Part shown: piece by piece, positions 43,646 through 51,929 of the stretch
How positions within the stretch are numbered: position 1 is the first letter of the stretch
Layout of the letters: the number at the start of each line of letters is the position of its first letter
NCBI GenBank assembly: GCA_039024435.1
Contig: JBCCQH010000002.1
Coordinates: 62,001 to 126,000, forward strand
Reading direction: 5' to 3'
Origin: JBCCQH01 sp039024435
GTDB lineage: Bacteria; Bacteroidota; Bacteroidia; J057; JADKCL01
Length of the DNA stretch: 64,000 nt
The notes under the pieces: generated by a model
Told to the model about the DNA's origin: nothing
Databases searched by the model: none
The model's input: the letters and a program-made list of their open reading frames with translations, nothing else
Position numbers and translations under genes: made by a program

Positions 43646-44932
43646 ATGACCGCCGATTTGCCGCTCGGGATCGTCGTCGAGGCCATCACGCCGCGCCTGA
43701 CCTATACGCTGGATACCTGCCTGCGCGACGTCCTGGGCATGGACTACGCGCTGTTTTTGCCCACAGATCCGCGGCCAGATCGTCTGGTCCCCTATCTCAA
43801 TTACACCCGGCAACCGCAGCCGAATTGCCGCCCGATTGCCTGCAGCGGTCTGCTTTACGAGCACGATTTGCGGCCGGGACCGTGGCGCTTCGCCGCTGAT
43901 ACCACGTATTCCGAGTCCGATCTCCTACTCAAATCGGATCATTTTGCCTATATCTTTTTTCGGCTGACCGAGTACCGACACTATGTCGACCCACAGTTCG
44001 ATTCTCACGGGCGCTACCGCGAGGTCACCGGAGAAGTTTCGGTGGAGCAGGCATTGGCTTTGCTCGACGCACAGCTCGCTTCACTTTACGATCCCCACAA
44101 TCCGCCTCGGAATCAACCCCGTTTCCAGTACGAAATCACCCTCGATGTAGATCACCCCTTCAAATTTGCCCACAAGCCGGCGGGGGTCGTCTTGGGCGGG
44201 CTGCTCAAGGACTTGTTGCGGGGGCGCTGGAGACTGCTGCGGGAGCGGTGGGCGTATCTTCGAACCGGGAAAGACCCTTTTCGGGATGCGGTCGCGGCGA
44301 TCAAACGCCTGTGCCCTCCGGAGCGGACGCGCCTGTTTTTTTTGGTCGGCGGCAATCACCCCCGGGACAGCCGTTACGACCTGCGCATGGCCTCCTACCG
44401 CGATTACGTGCAGGATTTTCGGGAATCGGGTTACGGAATCGGGTTGCATCCGAGTTACTTGACTTTTCAAAATGCGGAGCAAATTGCCACCGAGAAGAGA
44501 CGGCTGGAGTCCCAAGTGGGGACGGTGGAGCATTCGCGGCAGCACTACCTGCGCTACCGCTTGCCGGAAACTTTTCGCTACCTGTGTGCGGCCGGCATCC
44601 GGGAGGAATACACCCTCTGCCCGGTGGCCGGATCCGGGGCCAAAACGGGCATCCTGCGGCCCTACTACTGGTTTGACCTGGAACAGGATGCGGTTACGCC
44701 GCTGCGGCTACATCCGGCCGTGGTCATGGACCGCAACCTGCAACAGTACCAGGGCCTGGACCCGGAAGCCGCATTGGCAGAGATTCGGAAATGGATCGCG
44801 GAAGTTCGGAAGTGGAACGGTAAATTTGTGGTTATCTTGCACAATGAAACCTTTAGCGAATCGGGGGAATGGCAGGGCTGGTTGCCCGTAATCGAGGCAT
44901 TTACGAAAGAGCTAGCAGAATATGAAAGCTGA
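43646..44932 (+). CDS. Polysaccharide deacetylase family protein
   Basis: The 428-residue protein has no signal peptide. The N-terminal half matches a module found before deacetylase domains in Bacteroidota homologues. The NodB-like half starts at ITLDVDHPFKF with the metal-binding Asp and His and continues with FFLVGGNHPRDSRYD and GYGIGLHPSYL; HNETF near the C-terminus provides the last conserved block. It probably removes an acyl group from an envelope sugar. It overlaps the next gene, an acyltransferase-like protein, by 11 bp, suggesting a joint role in cell-wall or glycan modification. Confidence 0.82.
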   Translation: MTADLPLGIVVEAITPRLTYTLDTCLRDVLGMDYALFLPTDPRPDRLVPYLNYTRQPQPNCRPIACSGLLYEHDLRPGPWRFAADTTYSESDLLLKSDHFAYIFFRLTEYRHYVDPQFDSHGRYREVTGEVSVEQALALLDAQLASLYDPHNPPRNQPRFQYEITLDVDHPFKFAHKPAGVVLGGLLKDLLRGRWRLLRERWAYLRTGKDPFRDAVAAIKRLCPPERTRLFFLVGGNHPRDSRYDLRMASYRDYVQDFRESGYGIGLHPSYLTFQNAEQIATEKRRLESQVGTVEHSRQHYLRYRLPETFRYLCAAGIREEYTLCPVAGSGAKTGILRPYYWFDLEQDAVTPLRLHPAVVMDRNLQQYQGLDPEAALAEIRKWIAEVRKWNGKFVVILHNETFSESGEWQGWLPVIEAFTKELAEYES

Positions 44933-45896
44933 ATGGCGGGCGCACCGAGACGTGGATCGGGAAGGTTGGAAAGCCTTGCTTGGTAGCTGTGCTTACGCCA
45001 ATTTTTTCGTGGATCCGGCCTACATGGACCTGATTGCGCCCGACTGGTCGGGCATCGAGCTGCGGGACCGGGATGCGCGTTTGCTGGCGGTCATGCCCCT
45101 CGAATTGAAGCGCAAGGGCCCTTTTACCTACGCCGTTCAGCCGCCCTTGAGCCAGTATTGGGGGATATTCTTTGCCGACGTAGTTCCCGAAGGGATCTAC
45201 AAGCAGTACAGTTGGAAGGGCAAGGCGATCAAGGCGATTCTGGACGCGATTCCCCGGCAGATTCGCTATTTTCTCTACAATTTTGCGCCGGCGTTTGATT
45301 ACCCGCTGCCTTTCCACTGGGCGAATTACCAACTCCGCACCCGCTATACCTACCAGATCGACCTTACGCGCGATGCGGATGAGCTGCGGGGCGAATTTGC
45401 CAAAAATACCCGCTACGATTTGCGCCGTTCAGCCACCTACGCCGAGCACATCCGCACTACGCGGGATGTAAGTGCCCTCAAGCGCCTGTTTTCTGCCTAC
45501 GCCCGGGCGGGCAAACCCCTGATCAAAGCCTCCGAGATGGATCCGTTTTTCCGGATCATGGACCTGTTGCAGGACCAGGGCGCGGAAATCCTCGAAGTAG
45601 CACCACCGGGCAAACCGGTGATCGCGGCGGGCGTATTTGTGCATTACCGCGACCGTACGACTTACCTGGTTTCCGCGGTGGATCCCGCGCACAAGAAAAC
45701 CGGAGTGATGACCGTACTGCTCTGGACTGCATTGCAGAGGGCCCGGGAGCGGAGTCGGATCTTTGATTTTGAAGGTTCTATGATCGAAGGCATCGAGGGC
45801 TTTTTTCGCGGGTTTGGGGCCCGTCCCATTCCGTATTTAAACATTGAAAAAAATGATTTACCTTTGCTTCTGCAATGGATAAGAGACTTACGGTAA
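44922..45896 (+). CDS. GNAT/FemAB-like acyltransferase
   Basis: The 324-residue protein resembles the GNAT-fold BioF2/FemAB-like group: an N-terminal half (WKALLGSCAYANFFVDPAYMDL) and a C-terminal half with the acyl-binding region (YLVSAVDPAHKKTGVMTVLLWTALQRARE, quoted in part). It probably transfers an aminoacyl or acyl group to a sugar or peptide. It overlaps the deacetylase by 11 bp and the upp gene by 22 bp. Donor and acceptor are unknown. Confidence 0.72.
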   Translation: MKAEWRAHRDVDREGWKALLGSCAYANFFVDPAYMDLIAPDWSGIELRDRDARLLAVMPLELKRKGPFTYAVQPPLSQYWGIFFADVVPEGIYKQYSWKGKAIKAILDAIPRQIRYFLYNFAPAFDYPLPFHWANYQLRTRYTYQIDLTRDADELRGEFAKNTRYDLRRSATYAEHIRTTRDVSALKRLFSAYARAGKPLIKASEMDPFFRIMDLLQDQGAEILEVAPPGKPVIAAGVFVHYRDRTTYLVSAVDPAHKKTGVMTVLLWTALQRARERSRIFDFEGSMIEGIEGFFRGFGARPIPYLNIEKNDLPLLLQWIRDLR

Positions 45897-46531
45897 TCGG
45901 TCAGGAGAACTCAATTTTCAACCAGTTCATGTACGAAGTGCGCAGCGTCGACATACAGTCGGACCGCATGCGTTTTCGGAAAAATCTGCAACGGTGCTCG
46001 CAGATCATGGCCTACGAAATGAGCAAGGAACTGGCTTACGAAAAGAAGCTGGTGACGACGCCCCTGGGGGAATTGGAGATGGACTTGGTCGTGCAACCGC
46101 CGATACTGGTCTCAATTCTGCGGGCCGGGCTCCCCATGCACAATGGCTTTCTCGACTTTTTCGATGGGGCGGACAATGGTTTCATTTCTGCCTACCGCCA
46201 CCACACCAAGGGCAATGATTTCGTCGTCAAAGTGGAGTATTTGGCTTTGCCCCCGATTGAAGGCCGCACCCTGATCATTTGCGACCCGATGATCGCCAGT
46301 GGCCGCAGCATTGTTTTGTCTTACCAAGCCATAGTCCCCGAAAAAGGGCAGCCCGGGCAGGTCTTCTTGTGCGGCCTGATCGCCAGTGAAGAAGGCATCG
46401 ATTACGTTCGCCGCAGCATTCCCAATGCGCACATTTTTGTCGGGGCGCTGGACAGCGAACTCACCGCGAAGGCCTACATCGTGCCCGGATTGGGGGACGC
46501 GGGCGACTTGGCCTTTGGGAACAAAGAATAA
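45875..46531 (+). CDS. upp: Uracil phosphoribosyltransferase
   Basis: UPRTase converts uracil and PRPP to UMP in pyrimidine salvage. The 218-residue protein has the PRPP loop LIICDPMIASGRS, the SILRAGLPM block and the C-terminal YIVPGLGDAGDLAFG motif of Upp. The start ATG lies inside the end of the acyltransferase gene, a 22-bp overlap, so it depends on that transcript for at least some expression. Confidence 0.95.
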   Translation: MDKRLTVIGQENSIFNQFMYEVRSVDIQSDRMRFRKNLQRCSQIMAYEMSKELAYEKKLVTTPLGELEMDLVVQPPILVSILRAGLPMHNGFLDFFDGADNGFISAYRHHTKGNDFVVKVEYLALPPIEGRTLIICDPMIASGRSIVLSYQAIVPEKGQPGQVFLCGLIASEEGIDYVRRSIPNAHIFVGALDSELTAKAYIVPGLGDAGDLAFGNKE

Positions 46532-46615
46532 GCCTCATTTTTTCGGATTTCTCGTTCGGTCAGGAATATTTTCGTTATTGCCGTTGTCCAAGGGTAAAGC
46601 AGGAATTGTTCCCGA

Positions 46616-47170
46616 TTGAAAGTCGTCACGACCCATACCGACGCTGAACTGATTGAAATGGCCCGCCGTAAGGATGGTCTGGCCTTTCGGGAACTGGTAC
46701 ACCGTTACCAGAGCAAAGTGGCGGGCGTGGTCTACCGAATGTTGGGACCGACGGCGGAAGCGGAGGATGTAGGGCAAGAAACTTTCATCCGATTTTATTC
46801 GGCGTTGCCGGATTTTCGCGGGGATGCGGCCATCGGCACTTATTTGACGCGGATCGCGATCAATTTGTCCCTGAATGCGTTGAAGAAGCGCAAGCGGGAC
46901 CGGCGCGAAGGCGCTTTGGTGGACCATGCGGGTGAACTCCGGCGCTACGGCAACTCAGAAGCGGAACGGCGGCAGGAAGCCCGGGAACTGGTCGATCTGG
47001 CCCTCGCCCGGCTCGACCCGAATTTCCGGAGCGTCATCGTTCTGCGCATGATCGAAGGCTACTCCACGAAGGAGACCGCCGAGATCCTCAACATCCCCCT
47101 GGGAACGGTGCTTTCCCGCATGAAGCGCGCCCAGGGAAAATTGAAAGACATACTGAAAAAGCTCACGTGA
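46616..47170 (+). CDS. ECF-type RNA polymerase sigma factor
   Basis: The 184-residue protein has sigma region 2 (AFRELVHRYQSKVAGVVYRMLG, ETFIRFYSALPDF) and region 4 (RLDPNFRSVIVLRMIEGYSTKETAEIL and PLGTVLSRMKRAQGKL, quoted in part). The start is a TTG at 46616 with AGGA about 11 bases upstream. An ATG 14 codons later would cut region 2. It is followed 1 bp later by a putative anti-sigma gene, then by two Spy-like genes. This is a complete envelope-stress module. Confidence 0.92.
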   Translation: MKVVTTHTDAELIEMARRKDGLAFRELVHRYQSKVAGVVYRMLGPTAEAEDVGQETFIRFYSALPDFRGDAAIGTYLTRIAINLSLNALKKRKRDRREGALVDHAGELRRYGNSEAERRQEARELVDLALARLDPNFRSVIVLRMIEGYSTKETAEILNIPLGTVLSRMKRAQGKLKDILKKLT

Positions 47171-47171
47171 T

Positions 47172-47507
47172 ATGGCGGACAACGACAATATAAAGCGGCT
47201 TTTGGCGGGCATGGAATCGGGAGATGACGAGCGGACGGCCCGGGAATTTCGGGATTTATACGCGGATGCCGCCCCCGAATTTGCGCCGGGATTTGTGGAC
47301 GGGGTCATGGACCGCCTCGAAAGCAACCGGGAAGCAAGTGTGGTCGAATTTTTGCCCCGGATGTTCAAGTGGGTCGCCGCCGCCGGGGTTGCTGCGGCGG
47401 TGACATTGCTGGTGATGACCTATCTGAGCCAGGAAAGCATTTCCCTGGATGCCCTCGCCGGAATCAATGAGATCTCTCTGGCGGAAGTCAGTTCCCTCGA
47501 CATTTAA
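47172..47507 (+). CDS. Putative anti-sigma factor with one membrane helix
   Basis: The 111-residue protein has an acidic N-terminal half and one membrane segment (about residues 57-78: WVAAAGVAAAVTLLVMTYL). It begins 1 bp after the sigma gene. The layout, small size and single membrane helix fit a zinc-less anti-sigma factor holding the sigma factor at the membrane. The periplasmic tail is short and has no known sensor domain. Assignment rests on context more than on sequence similarity. Confidence 0.65.
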   Translation: MADNDNIKRLLAGMESGDDERTAREFRDLYADAAPEFAPGFVDGVMDRLESNREASVVEFLPRMFKWVAAAGVAAAVTLLVMTYLSQESISLDALAGINEISLAEVSSLDI

Positions 47508-47517
47508 GCTTCGAACC

Positions 47518-47949
47518 ATGAAAACAAAAACCAAATCTATCCTCGCTCTCGCCGGCACCCTGGTCATCGGAGTGGTGATCGGGGTATTGGTGGCCGGAAT
47601 GGTCTTCCGCGCCCGCATCACCAACTTCAAGAACCTTCGCCAGGGCAAGCGTTTTGTTGGCCATTTGGTCCGGACCATTGACCCGACGCCCGACCAGCGG
47701 GAACAGATCCATCCCATCCTGGAAAACTTTGGTTCGCGGATGGAGGAAATGCACCGGCGCCACCTGCTGGAGTTCAAAGCCAACCACGAAGAGCTGCACG
47801 ACGAATTGGCCGTGCACCTGACCGAGGAGCAAATGCAGAAGTTGGAAGCGGAGCTGAAGCGCATGGAAGGGCGGGCCCGGCGCATGATGAAGCCCAAAAG
47901 AAGGCCCCCAAAAAAGCGCCGCAAAAAAAATATGCCGGGTGGGGAATAA
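47518..47949 (+). CDS. Spy/CpxP-like membrane-anchored periplasmic protein
   Basis: Start at 47518 gives an N-terminal hydrophobic anchor (SILALAGTLVIGVVIGVLVAG). The 143-residue protein has one LTEEQMQKLE motif (LTxxQ type) and a helical, charged body ending in a very basic Lys/Arg tail. CpxP and Spy proteins chaperone envelope proteins or bind metals under stress. It is downstream of the sigma/anti-sigma pair, so it is a likely part of the stress output. A metal-resistance role is an alternative. Confidence 0.75.
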   Translation: MKTKTKSILALAGTLVIGVVIGVLVAGMVFRARITNFKNLRQGKRFVGHLVRTIDPTPDQREQIHPILENFGSRMEEMHRRHLLEFKANHEELHDELAVHLTEEQMQKLEAELKRMEGRARRMMKPKRRPPKKRRKKNMPGGE

Positions 47950-48018
47950 ATGGATTGGCCACGCTGTCTGATGTATGTAAACCGATCGGAACTGCTTCAC
48001 TCACATTAACGCAATACC

Positions 48019-49209
48019 ATGAAATCATTTAAAAATATATACCGCACCCTGGCCCTGCTGGCGCTGATCGTGGTGGCCCTTCCGGGAATGTCTCAGCCGC
48101 ACAACCGCGGCCCGATGGGACCGGAAAAGCACCAGCAACGCATGGAAGATATGCGGGAACAGCTCAATCTGACCGACCAGCAGTTCGCCCAGATTCAGGA
48201 CATCCACGAAAAATACCGCCCGCAGATGGAAGCCCTTCACCAAAACGGCGATCCGGACCGGGAGGCGATGCGAGAGGTCCACCGGGCAATTCGGAAAGAA
48301 ATGAAAGCGGTTCTCACTGAGGAGCAACGGGAAAAGATGAAGGAAATGCGCCCCCGTCACGGCCACCGCGGTATGCACCCGGGACACCGGGACCGGGCCG
48401 AGATGAAGGCGGCCCGCCAGGAAGTGCGCGCCTACATGAAGGAAAATGTCATGCCAGTGCTCCAAGAAGCCCGCCGGCAATTCGACTCGGAAATCAGTCC
48501 TGCCGACCAGCGGGCGATTGCCGATCTGCGCGCCGAGTTGGAGGCCCACCGGCCGGAGAAGAAGGCCCAGCGCCAGGAAATGCGCGCAACCCGCCAAGCG
48601 GGGGACCGCCCCAGCGAAGCCGAGCGCACCAAAATGTGGGCGATGCGGGAAGCCCACCGCGCCATCATGGAAAAGGCTGAAGCCATTGCCGGGCATTACA
48701 CCCCGCAACTGAACGCGATCCACGATGGATTGCAGCCCCAGGCCGAACAGTGGCACGCCAACGTGAAGGCCATCCTGGACAAGTACCGCCCCGCGGACCC
48801 GGATGGGAACCGTCCCGAAGGCCATGCGGGCAGAGGCGACGGCCCCAAGGACAAGATGAACAAAATCGACCGGAAAATGGAAGCGGCACGTTTCCTCCTG
48901 ATGGATCCGAACCGCCCCGTGCCTGCGGATGCTCCTGAGGGCGAAATGGTGGAACCCGTTTTGGAAGTGTTTCCCAACCCCACCGGGCAGCAAAACAGCT
49001 TGCAGTACGAGGTGAAAAGCGCAGGCAACGTCACGGTTGAATTGATCACCAAAACCGGCGACGTGATCAAGCGACTGCTCGACGAATACCACACCCCGGG
49101 CACCTACACCCTGGAGGTGGACATGGCGGATCGCCGCACGGACGTGTACTATTACCGCGTTACCGACGCCAGTGGGACCCGCATGAAGCGCTTTTCGGTG
49201 GTGAAGTAA
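48019..49209 (+). CDS. Spy-like LTxxQ protein with T9SS sorting domain
   Basis: The 396-residue precursor has a signal peptide (LALLALIVVALPGMSQ). The body is rich in Glu, Lys, Arg, His and Met, with the repeated Spy-type motif (LNLTDQQFAQIQDI, VLTEEQREKMKEM) and many HxxH-like pairs (RHGHRGMHPGHRD). The C-terminal 80 residues are a T9SS sorting domain (VFPNPTGQQNSLQYEV to KRFSVVK). Exporting a Spy-like protein past the outer membrane is unusual. It is the last gene of the sigma operon and is followed by a terminator. Confidence 0.82.
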   Translation: MKSFKNIYRTLALLALIVVALPGMSQPHNRGPMGPEKHQQRMEDMREQLNLTDQQFAQIQDIHEKYRPQMEALHQNGDPDREAMREVHRAIRKEMKAVLTEEQREKMKEMRPRHGHRGMHPGHRDRAEMKAARQEVRAYMKENVMPVLQEARRQFDSEISPADQRAIADLRAELEAHRPEKKAQRQEMRATRQAGDRPSEAERTKMWAMREAHRAIMEKAEAIAGHYTPQLNAIHDGLQPQAEQWHANVKAILDKYRPADPDGNRPEGHAGRGDGPKDKMNKIDRKMEAARFLLMDPNRPVPADAPEGEMVEPVLEVFPNPTGQQNSLQYEVKSAGNVTVELITKTGDVIKRLLDEYHTPGTYTLEVDMADRRTDVYYYRVTDASGTRMKRFSVVK

Positions 49210-49224
49210 GCGCGGGGGGATTTG

Positions 49225-49288
49225 CAAAGGGAGCACTGCCGATTGATTTCGCCGCCATTGGAAATTGTTGGCAATCAGAAATTCTCTG
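49225..49288. repeat. Intergenic palindromic repeat
   Basis: CCGATTGATTTCGCC and GGCAATCAGAAATT are imperfect inverted arms around ATTGGAAATTG. It is the sixth occurrence of the GGAAATTG-type element in the window. Confidence 0.45.
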
Positions 49289-49305
49289 GATGATATCCGG
49301 TAGCA

Positions 49306-49340
49306 ACACCAAAAGGGCACCAGCGGTGCCCTTTTGGTGT
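49306..49340 (+). terminator. Strong rho-independent terminator
   Basis: ACACCAAAAGGGCACC and GGTGCCCTTTTGGTGT are perfect complements around AGC, followed by TTGTGTG. It lies about 100 bp after the T9SS Spy-like gene and closes the sigma operon. Confidence 0.85.
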
Positions 49341-49403
49341 TTGTGTGTATTTACCCGAGCAACCTATCTTCTTCTCTTTTGAGATGATTGCGACCTTGCC
49401 CTC

Positions 49404-50013
49404 ATGGAATCCCAATCCTTTTTCTTGGTTCCCATGCGCTCGCGAGACGCGTGCCGAGCGCAAGCGAAATATTTCCCCTGGTTAAGCAGTGGCCCGCCAA
49501 TCGTGAGTGACAGTAGGATTTTTGCCTGCGCCATGGAGAAAGTCGTGGTCTTGGGCTACTGGTTGAAGAAATACCCCTCAGAGCATGATCCTAATCGGCT
49601 TTCGGGAGGGTTTGCTCCGGTAAAGGTGTGCCCTTCCTTGGGGTAGCCCATTGGGATCAGTTTCCCCAACGGGGTGAGCATCCGGACTGGTGTGGGAGTG
49701 AGCGCAAAGTCTCTGCGTGAACTGGCCGGGCAATGAGGAGCATTGGCAGTCGGCAATGGTTTTTTGGGTATCAGGGCATGTGTGGAGCCTACGTATGCCT
49801 CGGCCCTTGCGCAAGAGCTTTGCCGGCTTGTGCCAATTGGTGGAGACCGAAATGGGCTTTGAACTGGTCAGCGGAGACGTATTTGTGTTTGTTAACCGGC
49901 GGTGCAACCGAATGAAAATGCTGATGTGGGGCTGGATTGGCTTTGTGACTCGCCCCCTATCCGGTCGGATAGAAGAGTTGCTACTGCAGAGTTGGGCCCA
50001 GAACAAAATTTAG
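49404..50013 (+). mobile_element. Decayed IS66-family remnant (orf1 and orf2 relics)
   Basis: The first frame (49404-49736) contains GYWLKKYPSEHDPNRLSGG and, after an in-frame TAG at 49644, FPNGVSIRTGVGVSAKSLREL, resembling the end of the IS66 orf1 (TnpA) protein. The next stretch carries RKSFAGLCQLVETEMGFEL and SGDVFVFVNRRCNRMKML, the conserved core of IS66 TnpB. The TnpB start (QWFFGYQGMCG) is in a different frame, so a frameshift has occurred. No transposase TnpC or terminal repeats are visible. The element is dead. Confidence 0.7.
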
Positions 50014-50465
50014 ATTTGAAAAGTGGACTGTTCAGATGGAATACCCTAAAGGTATCCAAATGATCTGGTTATCATACAGGTTGACAGCGTGGGGGGGACA
50101 AGTCCAATGACCTTCAGATTCCGACCAACACTTAATTCATCCTCTCATTGCTCGGTGACCCGGAGCAAAATGCATTTGAGGACAGGGGGACAAGATCGGG
50201 GAAGGTATATTCGCGATCTGCCGTTTCGATGGACTGGTAAAGCCAGCTAAAGACTGCAGATCGCATTTAAGTATTTAAAAGTGCTGGGAAAGATCAGAAG
50301 AATCATATATTTTATCATCGGAAAGATAATTTGAATAGCTTTTGAGTCTAAGATATTGCTTCTTTTCTGGCCTGGAACGATTTCAGACCGTTTATGATTC
50401 TCGTCATTTATGGTCACAAGCATGATTTTTATCATTATTTAGTTGTGTTGACTTTTTGAGCCCTT
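50014..50465. other. AT-rich intergenic region after the IS66 relic
   Basis: This stretch of 450 bp has no coding signal. GGGGGACAAG occurs twice (about 50093 and 50186). It becomes strongly AT-rich from about 50240 and marks the boundary with the AT-richer block that follows. The promoter of the helical-repeat gene probably lies here. Confidence 0.45.
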
Positions 50466-51929
50466 ATGAAAAAAAATGACCGTTTGCGTAATCTTATAAA
50501 TTCCTTAACCAGGGGGGAGCAGGATTTCATTCAAAAATCATTTGCTTTATTGTCAACTAAACGAGCCGGCGAATTCCAGGATCTGTTTGGTAAACTGGCA
50601 TCGGATGATAGACACAAGAAACCGGGCGAGCAAAATAATGTTTCTGTGCGGTACGCGCTTCGCAACCATATCCTTCGCTACATGCAACTGTACCGCAAGC
50701 CTTCAAAGGAGGATCAAATCCTGGACAACATGAGGAACTACCATTTTCTGCGAAAGAAAGGCCTGTATGATCAAGCAATTCGTGCCTTGGACAAAGCAAT
50801 TGCATTGGCCAAGGAGCTTGAAGAGGTCAGTTGGCAAATTATTCTTTTACAAGTTGAAAAGCATCGCGTTTTGGAGTCGGAGCGGAGGGAATTGTCCGAC
50901 AAAATCGTGTCCAAGAATCAACAGCAAGTCAAACTGGCTCAACAGTGGCTTGAAGAGGTGAACGCTCAGATGCAATACCATTTGGCGTTTGCTGGGTACC
51001 GGGAACAAGGCAATTGGGACAAACAGTATTTTCAGCAGGGCACCCAAATTACTTTAAGTGAAAATAGTTCATTCTATGCGAAAACCTACTTTTGGTCATT
51101 AAAAGCGGCCGAAGCCAGAGCAGAAAATAACTACGCAGAGGCCGCCAGCTATTGTAAACGCATTTTGCACCTGTGGAGGGGCAATAAGACGCTGATGGGA
51201 GAATTTCCTGGCAAGATGATTGTCTTCAATGCCAATTATGGCATGGCAGCTCTTGGAACCCGTGCCTTCGAGGAAGTGGAACAGGCGATTGAAAATCTAG
51301 AGGATTTACCGCATACCTATTTTGATTGGGAAGCGGAAAGGTTCCAAAACATCGCATTGCTCAAGATTTTGCTAGCGCTAGAGCAAGCTCCAGACTCCTC
51401 AGTTACCGATCTCATTGACTTCACAGTCAATGGTCTGCAACATTACCATGTAAAGATTAATCCGGCACGTGAGCTTACTCTTTGGTACAATCTTTTGCTG
51501 CTCACTTTTATTTATGAAAGATTTGATGAGTCGCAAGCTTGGATCAATAAAATTATTGCCCATAAGCGATTCAACATTCGCAAGGAGATCCAATATGTTA
51601 CCCGGCTGATTGAACCCATCGTTCAGTATGAAGCGGGAAACTTAGTTGGGTTGGATAGTCTCTTGAACGCAGTGTACATGTTTTTTTATTCGAATGAGAA
51701 ATTAGGAGAGTTTGAAAAAGCAGTCCTTCGCCACCTCCGCAAGTTGACCGATCTTCAATCACAGGATGAATCGTCTGTGTTGTTCAGAAAATTCAAGATG
51801 CATTTGGAACGCGATCTTCCATTCTCAGAGACACGTCGTTTAGGCTTTAGTCTTTGTCATGTTTGGGCTACCAGCAAGGTGCGAAATGTTCCAATCCAAA
51901 CTCTCCTCCCATTGAATTATATAGAATAA
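50466..51929 (+). CDS. Helical-repeat protein of unknown function, left flank of the cytoskeleton/CHAT locus
   Basis: The 487-residue protein has no signal peptide or membrane segment. It is entirely helical and reads like degenerate TPR repeats (for example YAEAASYCKRILHLWRGN and YDQAIRALDKAIALAKEL). The N-terminus (RLRNLINSLTRGEQDFIQKSF) precedes a region that parallels the protein at the right edge of the window in layout. It converges with the deiminase-like gene, overlapping by 13 bp. Probably a scaffold or regulator. No catalytic motif visible. Confidence 0.75.
   Translation: MKKNDRLRNLINSLTRGEQDFIQKSFALLSTKRAGEFQDLFGKLASDDRHKKPGEQNNVSVRYALRNHILRYMQLYRKPSKEDQILDNMRNYHFLRKKGLYDQAIRALDKAIALAKELEEVSWQIILLQVEKHRVLESERRELSDKIVSKNQQQVKLAQQWLEEVNAQMQYHLAFAGYREQGNWDKQYFQQGTQITLSENSSFYAKTYFWSLKAAEARAENNYAEAASYCKRILHLWRGNKTLMGEFPGKMIVFNANYGMAALGTRAFEEVEQAIENLEDLPHTYFDWEAERFQNIALLKILLALEQAPDSSVTDLIDFTVNGLQHYHVKINPARELTLWYNLLLLTFIYERFDESQAWINKIIAHKRFNIRKEIQYVTRLIEPIVQYEAGNLVGLDSLLNAVYMFFYSNEKLGEFEKAVLRHLRKLTDLQSQDESSVLFRKFKMHLERDLPFSETRRLGFSLCHVWATSKVRNVPIQTLLPLNYIE

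Noticed and set aside
48025..49320. A 431-codon open frame on the minus strand
   Set aside because: It mirrors the Spy-like T9SS gene; the low-complexity, His/Phe/Leu-rich product is an antisense artefact.
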